Assembly: GCA_050256015.1 (NCBI GenBank) | Contig: JBFWIL010000116.1 | Location: 1 to 7,905, forward strand | Direction of reading: 5' to 3' | Length of the DNA: 7,905 nucleotides | DNA from: JBFWIL01 sp050256015 | Lineage (GTDB): Bacteria > Bacteroidota > Bacteroidia > Bacteroidales > Prolixibacteraceae | Shown: piece by piece, positions 1 to 6,500 of the stretch | Numbering within the stretch: the stretch's first letter is position 1 | How the letters are laid out: the number at the start of each line of letters is the position of its first letter | Translations under genes and position numbers: made by a program | The notes under the pieces: model-generated | What the model saw: the letters and a program-made list of their open reading frames with translations, nothing else | Database searches by the model: none | What the model was told of the DNA's origin: nothing

Positions 1-102
1 AACCGGAAGGTAACCGTACGGAGTTATGTTACCAAGCCTGATTTGATTAAAGGAGAATACCCTTCGGATCATATCCCGGTACTTGCGGGGATCTCTTTCT
101 GA
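1..102 (+). CDS. C-terminal end of an endonuclease/exonuclease/phosphatase-family protein (5' end outside the window)
   Basis: The frame is open from the first base and ends at TGA 100-102, giving 33 residues. The end reads PSDHIPVLAGISF. The SDHxPV motif followed by a short hydrophobic strand is the usual C-terminal signature of the EEP fold (DNase I, exonuclease III, sphingomyelinase, inositol-phosphatase and nocturnin-like hydrolases). In that family the Asp-His pair belongs to the metal-dependent phosphodiester hydrolysis centre. Only this tail is visible, so the substrate and any secretion signal cannot be judged. The gene converges on the downstream transporter, with 30 bases between the two stop codons. 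The family call is fairly sure; the exact function is unknown. Confidence 0.8.
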   Translation, partial: NRKVTVRSYVTKPDLIKGEYPSDHIPVLAGISF

Positions 103-128
103 AATTTTTGCTGTCTGTCCGGGAGGTG

Positions 129-158
129 CCGGTCATCGCAACCGGAATCCCTTTTTTT
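129..158 (+). terminator. weak candidate intrinsic terminator for the gene ending at 102
   Basis: CCGGT (129-133) and ACCGG (141-145) can form a 5-bp GC-rich stem with a 7-base loop. Seven T follow at 152-158, six bases after the stem. The stem is short and the T-run is displaced. The whole element lies over the 3' end of the convergent transporter gene, where the T-run also encodes lysines. It is a plausible terminator for the + strand gene but not a strong one. Confidence 0.25.
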
Positions 159-1341
159 CCACATTGGGGAGTAGCCAGGCTACCAAGCCCAGCAGGGGCA
201 TCCAGGCGCAGACCTGGTAAACCGCTTCAATGCCAAAGCGGTCGGCCATATTACCCAGAATGGCCGAAGCGATTCCGGCCACTCCGAAGGCAAAGCCGAA
301 AAACAGTCCGGAGGTTAGTCCCAGTTTTTGGGGCAGCAACTCCTGTGCATATACCAGGATAGCCGGGAAAGCCGAAGAAAGGATTAGTCCGGCGCCAAAA
401 CTCAGCACCACCGTCCATCCCAGTCCGGCATAAGGCATCAGCAGACTGAAGGGGGCTGTTCCCAGTATGGAGAACCAGATCACGTATTTCCGGCCGAACC
501 GGTCGCCCAGCGGACCTCCGGCCATGGTTCCGATAGCGGTACCCAGTAAAAAGACAAACAAAAACAGCTGGGAGGCTTTTATGCTTACTCCAAACTTATG
601 AATGAGGTAAAAGGTGTAATAGCTTTTCAGACTTTCCATGTATATAAATTTGGAAAAGATCAGCAACATCAGGATGGCAATGGAAAAAACGGTCATCTTA
701 AGCGACAAAGGCATTTTCAGATGTCCTTCCTGATATTGTTTTTCCCTGCCTTGCCGGTCCAGAAAATTGTTATACCACCGGCCTATAGGAATCATAGCCA
801 GTATGGACAGCAGGGCTACAATGGCAAAAAGGGCCAGGTGCCGTCGCCCGTATGGGGCTACCAGGAGGGCTACCAGCAGGGGCCCGAGCGATCCGCCGAA
901 GTTTCCTCCAACCTGGAAAAGAGACTGGGCCAGCCCGCGTTTTCCGCCTGAGGCCAGGGAGGTAAGCCGGGAAGCTTCCGGATGAAAGACCGAAGACCCC
1001 AGACCAATCAGGAATACGGATAGAAGCAGGGTGTGCAGTCCGGAGGCATAGGCCAGAAAGACAATGCCGGCCAGGGTAAAGCTCATTCCAACGGGCAGAG
1101 ACCATGAAACAGGCCGTTTGTCAAAAAACAGACCGACCAGGGGCTGGAAGACCGAGGCCGACAACTGGTATACCAGCGTAATCAGCCCGATCTGGGCAAA
1201 GCTCAGAGCCAGATCTTCTTTAAACAGAGGATATGCTGCGGTGATAACCGACTGCAGCAGATCGTTCAGACAGTGGGCCAGGCTTAGTCCGCCCAGAACA
1301 GGCAGGGCAAGTTTCCCGGCGGAATGTTGGATTGGTTTCAT
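133..1341 (-). CDS. fsr: MFS transporter, fosmidomycin-resistance (Fsr) family efflux protein
   Basis: This is a 402-residue inner-membrane protein with the 12-helix pattern of a major facilitator, about the length of E. coli Fsr. Stretches closely resemble Fsr as I recall it: AHCLNDLLQSVI (22-33), SFAQIGLITLVYQL (47-60), GSSVFHPEASR (115-125), GLAQSLFQVGGNFGGSLGPL (136-155) and AILVYAQELLP (327-337). The loop 2-3 motif is GLFFDKRP (70-77), and its second-half copy is GGPLGDRFGRK (275-285). Fsr proteins export fosmidomycin, an inhibitor of the DXP isoprenoid pathway; the natural substrate is not settled. The frame continues upstream to an ATG at 1467. I chose ATG 1341 because family homology begins right after it, the extra 42 residues look non-coding, and a good -7 promoter element (1377-1370) lies inside the extension. 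The gene is convergent with the hydrolase gene and divergent from the sigma factor gene, with no obvious functional tie to either. Confidence 0.92.
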   Translation of the reverse strand: MKPIQHSAGKLALPVLGGLSLAHCLNDLLQSVITAAYPLFKEDLALSFAQIGLITLVYQLSASVFQPLVGLFFDKRPVSWSLPVGMSFTLAGIVFLAYASGLHTLLLSVFLIGLGSSVFHPEASRLTSLASGGKRGLAQSLFQVGGNFGGSLGPLLVALLVAPYGRRHLALFAIVALLSILAMIPIGRWYNNFLDRQGREKQYQEGHLKMPLSLKMTVFSIAILMLLIFSKFIYMESLKSYYTFYLIHKFGVSIKASQLFLFVFLLGTAIGTMAGGPLGDRFGRKYVIWFSILGTAPFSLLMPYAGLGWTVVLSFGAGLILSSAFPAILVYAQELLPQKLGLTSGLFFGFAFGVAGIASAILGNMADRFGIEAVYQVCAWMPLLGLVAWLLPNVEKKGFRLR

Positions 1342-1369
1342 AAAGTTTCTGTGTTCTGAAAAAACAGCG

Positions 1370-1377
1370 CAAAGGTA
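1370..1377 (-). promoter_or_regulatory. Bacteroidota -7 promoter element of the fsr-like gene
   Basis: Read on the minus strand, 1377-1370 is TACCTTTG, a perfect match to the TAnnTTTG primary-sigma -7 consensus of Bacteroidota. Transcription would start near 1364 and leave a leader of about 20 bases before ATG 1341. The expected -33 TTTG about 19 bases further upstream is not recognisable, so the call rests on the -7 box and its position. Confidence 0.5.
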
Positions 1378-1437
1378 AAAATTCCTGTTGACTTGTACAT
1401 TTAGATTTTTTTTAACATATCCTGAACCCGGATTTTT

Positions 1438-1460
1438 TAAATGTAAATCATTTATCTTTA
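1438..1460 (+). promoter_or_regulatory. candidate promoter/operator ahead of the sigma factor gene
   Basis: TATCTTTA at 1453-1460 matches seven of eight positions of TAnnTTTG and lies 25 bases before the sigma start codon. It overlaps a 6-bp inverted repeat, TAAATG (1438-1443) and CATTTA (1449-1454), with a 5-base spacer. No -33 box is seen at the right distance. The spacer is very AT-rich, so chance matches are likely. Confidence 0.22.
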
Positions 1461-1485
1461 ACGGCATATTATTTGTTGTCCTGTT

Positions 1486-2070
1486 TTGAATCGGTCTAAA
1501 TCAAATAAAGAACTTCTGATTCTTCTTAAAAAAGGAGATATAAAAGCTTTTGATGCAATTTATCACCGGTACAGTTACCGTTTGTTCCGCTTTGCTCTGA
1601 AATACCTGAGAGAGGAAGCCGATGCAGAAGAAATTGTTCAGGAAGTATTTGTTAAAATCTGGGAAAAGCGGAAGTTTATAGATACGGCTTATTCTTTTAA
1701 TTCATTTTTGTTTACCATTGCCTATAATTCGACGATTAGCCTGGTGAGAAAAAAGATCCGGGAAAAGGAGCACCTGCTCCGGATGAGCATCCGTCAACCG
1801 GCAGAATGTTCTGTGGATATAATTGATGAGTTGAATTATCGGGAGTTGAGTAGTCAAATCCAGTCGTTGCTGAATGAATTAAGTCCGCGTCAGCGGGAAA
1901 TATACAAGCTTAGCCGGGAAAAAGGGCTGACGCTTGAGGAAATTGCATCTCAGCTGAATCTGTCAGTTCATACGGTTAAGAATCATCTGGTACTGGCCCT
2001 TTCTTTTCTGCGTTCCCATCTTGATCGCAGTATCATGGTTAATATGCTTTTTATTTCTCTTTTTTTATAA
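1486..2070 (+). CDS. ECF RNA polymerase sigma factor (Bacteroidetes sigma-70 expansion family)
   Basis: This is a 194-residue sigma-70 family factor with only regions 2 and 4. Region 2 covers about residues 20-88, including the core-binding helix ADAEEIVQEVFVKIWE (46-61). Region 4 covers about 122-176, with the helix-turn-helix LTLEEIASQLNLSVHTVKNH (148-167). The linker is short and lacks region 3, as in ECF factors. Homology begins at the extreme N-terminus. The only start that keeps it is TTG 1486, because an in-frame TAA at 1459 closes the frame upstream and the next ATG is residue 100. The protein ends in a hydrophobic tail, MVNMLFISLFL (184-194). The gene precedes the anti-sigma factor on the same strand, so the two very likely form a regulator pair acting on the susC/susD operon downstream. 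Base composition is visibly more AT-rich than the transporter or susC gene. Confidence 0.9.
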   Translation: MNRSKSNKELLILLKKGDIKAFDAIYHRYSYRLFRFALKYLREEADAEEIVQEVFVKIWEKRKFIDTAYSFNSFLFTIAYNSTISLVRKKIREKEHLLRMSIRQPAECSVDIIDELNYRELSSQIQSLLNELSPRQREIYKLSREKGLTLEEIASQLNLSVHTVKNHLVLALSFLRSHLDRSIMVNMLFISLFL

Positions 2071-2180
2071 AGATTCGTCGGTTGCACTGGTCCTGTTTTG
2101 GCGCTTGTGCGTATTACGGTTAACATTCGGATCCGGTAAATGTAATCTGCAGAAAGCCGGATTTGAAATTGCCCGGAACG

Positions 2181-3242
2181 ATGGATGCAAAACGACTGAA
2201 AGAATTACTGGCTGGTAAGTGTACCGAGGAAGAGCTCATAAATGTTTTTCGCTGGTTGGAGCGGGAGGCTTTTTCGGGGGAAGGTGTAGACAGTGCGTTC
2301 CGGTTGTGGAATAATATTCCGAGGGAGGAAGATCCTGCGAGACGGGAAAAGGTAAGTTCCTTGCTAGACCGGATTCATCACCTCCTGAACCTGGAGCATA
2401 ATCCGGTTTTGAAGAAAAAAACGGAATTGCGCATCGCGGATAAGCTTGTCCGGGTAGCAGCATCCATGCTTCTTCCTGTTTTAGGTATTTTACTGTATCT
2501 GCTTACGGCACGGTCGCCGGAGTATTTTGTTCGGACTGATTATACTTCAGATACCCTGGCGGTTGCAGCTCCCGCTGGAGTGCAGAGCCTGGTCAAGCTT
2601 GCTGATGGGTCCAGGGTGTTTCTGAATCATGGAAGTTCAATTCGTTACCCCGTTTCGTTTTCCGGGAAACATCGGGAGGTTATCCTCTCGGGAGAGGGAT
2701 ATTTCCAGATTGCTCATGATCCTGAAAGACCTTTTTCTGTCAGGGCAGGTAAGCTCCGGGTAGAAGCGCTGGGAACCTCTTTTAACATCATGGCTTATCC
2801 CGATGAAGATATTGTGGAAACCACCCTGGTTGAAGGCCGTGTTTTGGTAAAAAGTACCGGGGGAAAAGGGATTCTGAAGCCGATCGGAATTCTGTATCCC
2901 AACCAACATTTAAGTTATAATGCCAATACCAGTCAGTATAGCCGCACGGAAGAGGATATTGAAAAATACGTGGCCTGGAAAGAAGGAAAGCTTATTTTCA
3001 GGAATGAGTCCATTATTCACATCGCAGGAAAACTTAGCCGGTGGTATAATGTTGAATTTGAGTTTAAGGATCATGAGTCAATGGCATACACTTATACTGC
3101 AACATTTAAAGGGGAAACTTTGTCTCATATCCTTGAACTGCTGGCGATGGCGACGCCCATACGTTATGAAATCATGCCCAGGGACAGACTGGCTGACGGA
3201 ACATTTCTGAAACAGCGGATCATAATTGAAAAAATACAATGA
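2181..3242 (+). CDS. FecR-type membrane anti-sigma factor
   Basis: This 353-residue protein has the standard order of Bacteroidota FecR proteins. A cytoplasmic anti-sigma domain (1-88; KELLAGKCTEEELINVFRWL at 7-26) should bind the sigma factor. One membrane segment follows (about 92-109). The periplasmic FecR domain covers about 125-225 (VKLADGSRVFLNHGSSIRYP, GEGYFQIAHDPERPFSV, GTSFNIMAYP, TTLVEGRVLV). A C-terminal DUF4974 domain covers about 265-352 (VAWKEGKLIFRNESI at 264-278). By family knowledge it holds the sigma factor inactive until a signal from the STN domain of the partner TonB-dependent receptor reaches its periplasmic part. ATG 2181 was preferred to an in-frame TTG at 2163 because family similarity starts at MDAKRLKELL. 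The gap to the sigma gene is 110 bases with no clear promoter or terminator. Cotranscription is likely but not certain. Confidence 0.93.
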   Translation: MDAKRLKELLAGKCTEEELINVFRWLEREAFSGEGVDSAFRLWNNIPREEDPARREKVSSLLDRIHHLLNLEHNPVLKKKTELRIADKLVRVAASMLLPVLGILLYLLTARSPEYFVRTDYTSDTLAVAAPAGVQSLVKLADGSRVFLNHGSSIRYPVSFSGKHREVILSGEGYFQIAHDPERPFSVRAGKLRVEALGTSFNIMAYPDEDIVETTLVEGRVLVKSTGGKGILKPIGILYPNQHLSYNANTSQYSRTEEDIEKYVAWKEGKLIFRNESIIHIAGKLSRWYNVEFEFKDHESMAYTYTATFKGETLSHILELLAMATPIRYEIMPRDRLADGTFLKQRIIIEKIQ

Positions 3243-3365
3243 ACTCATGAAAGGAAGATAAAAGGGCCGTTAAGGGTTAAACCGCTTACACAAGTGCATG
3301 ATTACGCCGGGAGCATGCCGTTGAAAACCATGTACAAAATGATGACTGCGATAAGCAAATTGCAG

Positions 3366-3414
3366 TTAACTAAATTGAAATAATTAAACAGATGAAACGT
3401 CCGAATTAACTAAA
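3366..3414. repeat. short direct repeat TTAACTAAA, two copies 40 bases apart
   Basis: TTAACTAAA occurs at 3366-3374 and again at 3406-3414, with start-to-start distance exactly 40 bases, close to four helical turns. The next two bases are TT in one copy and AT in the other. Two copies on one DNA face upstream of a regulated operon could be a regulator site. The region is AT-rich, so chance remains quite possible. Confidence 0.3.
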
Positions 3415-3446
3415 ATACAAAAGCCTATGGAATAGTATCTTATCTG

Positions 3447-3478
3447 AAAAAACAGGGAAATGCGCCCACATTTCCCTG
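3447..3478 (-). terminator. strong intrinsic terminator on the minus strand
   Basis: CAGGGAAATG (3453-3462) and CATTTCCCTG (3469-3478) form a perfect 10-bp stem with a 6-base loop. On the minus strand the stem is followed directly by six T (3452-3447). On the + strand it is followed by GTAAGTTAATG with no T-run, so the element points toward lower coordinates. It lies in a region with no minus-strand protein gene, which implies an antisense transcript. In the sense mRNA the same hairpin would lie about 65 bases before the susC start codon. Confidence 0.72.
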
Positions 3479-3494
3479 GTAAGTTAATGTTACA

Positions 3495-3515
3495 CCCTGT
3501 ATGTTTTATACAAGG
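3495..3515 (-). other. hairpin with strand-specific wobble pair inside the predicted antisense RNA
   Basis: On the minus strand CCTTGTAT (3515-3508) pairs with ATACAGGG (3502-3495) across a 5-base loop. This gives 8 bp including one U-G wobble. In the + strand RNA that wobble becomes a C-A mismatch, leaving a 5-bp inner stem. The asymmetry favours a structure selected in minus-strand RNA. The core TGTAT-N5-ATACA (3498-3512) could alternatively be a small protein-binding palindrome. Confidence 0.45.
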
Positions 3516-3535
3516 TATTACTAACTCAAACAACA

Positions 3536-3543
3536 CAAAAGTA
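3536..3543 (-). promoter_or_regulatory. -7 promoter element for the predicted antisense RNA
   Basis: On the minus strand 3543-3536 reads TACTTTTG, a full match to TAnnTTTG. It abuts the susC start: its first base pairs with the A of ATG 3543. A TTG at 3558-3556 is too close (12 bases) to be a standard -33 box, and nothing better is seen about 19 bases upstream. The -7 match alone would be weak evidence; its distance to the terminator and hairpin strengthens it. Confidence 0.42.
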
Positions 3544-6500
3544 TGAAAAAAAAAGCAATCCATGTTGTGTTGAGGGAATTATCCTTCAATGCATTAAAAT
3601 TCTTCGTGGCCATGAAATTAACTTTCTTTTTGTCTCTTCTCGTTGTTTTCAGTGCCCTGGCCGGTGAGACCTTCTCCCAAAGCAAAAAACTCAGTCTGGA
3701 TATGCGTGAGGTAACCGTTCAGGAAGTGCTTTCGACCATAGAGAACCAGAGTGAATATTATTTTTTGTACAGTGAACAGGTTGTTGATGTGGAACGCAAG
3801 GTTTCCCTGAACGTGAGGAATCAGGACCTTCAAATAGTCTTGGATGACCTGTTTGCCGGTACCGATGTAACCTATGCCATAAAGGACCGTATTATTGTGC
3901 TTTCGGCTTCCGGTTCTGAAGCCGCGCCTGTTGTGGCTGGCCAGCAGTCGGCGGTGACCGGAAGGGTAACCGATGGCAGCGGTATGCCCCTGCCGGGTGT
4001 TTCGGTTGTGGTAAAAGGAACCACCATGGGGACCATTACCGATGCAGAGGGGAACTACACGCTGACCGGCCTTCCTCCCGGGGCTGTCCTTCAGTTCAGT
4101 TTTGTGGGAATGCTTCCCCGGGAAGTGGAGGTAGGAACCCGGACCCGTATCAATGTATCCATGAAAGAAGATGTGATTGGTTTGGAAGAAGTGGTTGCCG
4201 TAGGATATGGTGTTCAAAAGAAAACGGATGTGACCGGAGCTGTTATATCGGTGACCAGTGAGAAGCTGAATTCCATGCCTTCTAACAATGCCATGGAAGC
4301 CCTTCAGGGGCGTGCCGCCGGGGTGGATGTGATATCGACATTGCGTCCGGGAACTATTGGTGAGATCTATATTCGAGGGGTACGGTCGCTGACAGCCAGC
4401 AATGCGCCGCTCTATGTGGTAGACGGAATTCCGCTGATGTCTTCCAGCGGAATCGAAACCATCAACCCCCAGGATATTGAGACGGTTGATATTCTCAAAG
4501 ATGCTTCCGCTACGGCTATTTACGGATCCCGAGGAGCAAACGGGGTGGTGCTGGTCACCACTAAAAGAGGAGATACCGGAAAGTTGTCGGTGAACTATTC
4601 GGGTTCGCTTACTTCCCAGGATATGGTCTGGCGCAGTGACTACATGAACGTGGAGGAATACATTGATTTTGCCCGCTGGGCGGCTTATAACAAAAGTCCG
4701 GGTGATCTGAGTCCGGGTGATCAGCCCAGTCTGGAAAACGATGGCAAAATCGAGTTGTTTACAGCCGACCCGGTAGCTTGGGCCAATATCCAAAAGGGCT
4801 GGGAAGGGGGAACCTGGGATCCTTCCCGGGTGGAAACCTTTGACTGGATGGATGCCGTCACCCAGGCCAACCTTACCCAGGAGCATACCCTGAGTGTAAG
4901 CGGAGGAACGAGGAACATGAAAGGTTATGCTTCTTTTGGTTACCTCGACAACCAGGGAACTACCAAGGGACAGGAATTCCAGCGCTATTCTCTCCGCATC
5001 AACCTGGATGTGACGCCGAAGGAATGGATCAGGTTCGGATCGAGTATAAATGCCTCCTACCTGTTCCAGGATTACGGACAGGCCAGTATCGGCGCTTCCA
5101 TGTCGAGTCCGGGCAGCCTGGTGGAATCTGCCGCCCGCATATATCCCTATGCGCTTCCCTATGATTCGGAAGGGAATCTGGTTAATTTTCCCGGCGGACA
5201 GTCGCGTGTGGCCAATGTCCTTAATGAATGGAATTATTCCACCAACGAAAGGGAGACATACCGCATTCTGGCCAATCTGTATACGGAAATAGAGATTATC
5301 AAAGGACTGCGTTACCGGATGAATTTCGGTCCTGATTTCCGTTCCTACCGAAACGGGGTGTATAACGACGGGAAATCGGTGGTACGGGGCGGATCTTCCT
5401 ATGCCAGCTACGGCGGGAATTTCAATTTCTCCTGGACGATTGACAATTTGCTTTATTATGACAAAAGCTGGGACCGCCATAATTTTGGGGTTACCTTGCT
5501 CCAGACAGCCTCTAAATGGAAATATGAGAACTGGAGTATGGCTGCCCAGGGAATTGCCATTCCCAGTATGGAATGGTATGCCATGGGGTCGGTTTCGGCT
5601 CTGGACAGCTGGGGAACGGGGTTGACGGAAAGACAACTGTCGTCTTATATGGGCAGGCTGAACTACAGCTATCAGGACAAATACCTGGTGACACTCTCCG
5701 GACGCTGGGATGGCGCCTCCCAGCTGGCTGAAGGAAACAAATGGGAATTCTTCCCTTCCGTGGCTCTGGGCTGGCGTATGGAACAGGAAGACTTTCTGAC
5801 GGATATCAGCTGGATAAATCAGCTGAAACTCCGGGCCGGCTATGGTGCCACGGGAAACTCGGCTGTTGATCCGTATACCACCAAAGGGGGAGTGGACCTA
5901 GTCCAGCAACCCTACGGTTCGTCCATTGTCCCCGGCTATACCAGTTCCAGCAGTCTGTCTAATCAGGCACTTGGCTGGGAGAAAACCACGCAGTACAATG
6001 TGGGAGTCGATTTTTCGTTGTTTCGGGGGCGTCTGAACGGAAACATCGATCTCTACCGTTCCAAAACAAAGGATCTGCTGATGACCATGGCCCTTCCGTC
6101 GGTTACCGGTTATGTGTCCACCTTGGCCAATGTGGGGGAAACCAAAAACAGGGGAGTGGATTTCTCCATGAATTCCATCAACATACGGAAAGGTGACTGG
6201 ACCTGGGAATCCAACCTAAACCTGGCCTGGCAGAAAGATGAAATTGTGTCGCTGATGAACGGGAAGGAAGATATGGTAGCCGATGGCTGGTTCATCGGCC
6301 AGTCGATCAGTGTGAATTACGATTACGACCGGCTGGGACTCTGGCAGGATACCCCGGAAGATTTGGCTGAAATGGCCAGGTTCAATGCTAACGGGCATAA
6401 TTTTACGCCGGGTTCGGTGAAGGTTAAGGATCAGAACGGAGATTACAGGATTACCTCAAACGACGACCGGGTAATCGTGGGGAACAGTCGCCCGCGATGG

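Larger units (their letters stand above)
3447..3530 (-). ncRNA. predicted cis-antisense small RNA over the susC mRNA leader (DonS-like)
   Basis: The prediction combines three minus-strand signals. A perfect TAnnTTTG -7 element (TACTTTTG, 3543-3536) puts the 5' end near 3530. A first hairpin forms at 3515-3495. An intrinsic terminator at 3478-3447 sets the 3' end, for a total of about 84 nt. No minus-strand protein gene is present for the terminator to serve. Known comparison: in Bacteroides fragilis, small antisense RNAs such as DonS lie between the anti-sigma gene and the susC homologue of ECF-controlled loci and repress them. The position here is the same. Inferred role: pairing with the leader of the susC mRNA to lower expression of the receptor operon. 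A shorter alternative 5' end near 3505 is possible from TACCTTG (3517-3511) with TTTG at 3539-3536, but it would cut the first hairpin. Confidence 0.57.
3243..3542. promoter_or_regulatory. AT-rich leader region between the anti-sigma gene and susC
   Basis: These 300 bases contain no convincing gene; the longest small + frame noticed is 22 codons (3315-3383). They should hold the ECF-dependent promoter of the susC/susD operon, but I cannot identify its -35/-10 boxes. A 7-of-8 -7-like box, TATGTTTT, sits at 3500-3507 on the + strand without a -33 partner. Distinct elements inside are a 9-base direct repeat (3366-3414), a minus-strand terminator (3447-3478), a second hairpin (3495-3515) and an A/C-rich stretch just before the susC ATG. 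No + strand terminator follows the anti-sigma gene, so read-through into susC is possible. Confidence 0.5.

Noticed and set aside
1417..1438. ATCC...GGAT stem followed by T-run in the divergent spacer, resembling a + strand terminator
   Set aside because: The stem has only four base pairs and there is no + strand gene upstream to terminate.
2128..2135. Palindrome CGGATCCG in the spacer between sigma and anti-sigma genes
   Set aside because: It is a single 8-base palindrome with no second copy or promoter nearby and is expected by chance.
3296..3318. GCATG...CATGC inverted repeat after the anti-sigma gene
   Set aside because: The 5-bp arms with a 13-base loop and no T-run are too weak for a terminator or operator call.
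3315..3383. A 22-codon + strand frame (MPLKTMYKMM...) between the anti-sigma gene and susC
   Set aside because: It is too short, has no ribosome site or family resemblance, and fits chance in an AT-rich spacer. A leader peptide cannot be excluded but nothing supports it.
3618..5636. A 672-codon open frame on the minus strand opposite susC
   Set aside because: It lies wholly inside a clear SusC gene and shows no recognisable domain or sensible protein composition. Long antisense frames are common opposite genes with this codon use.
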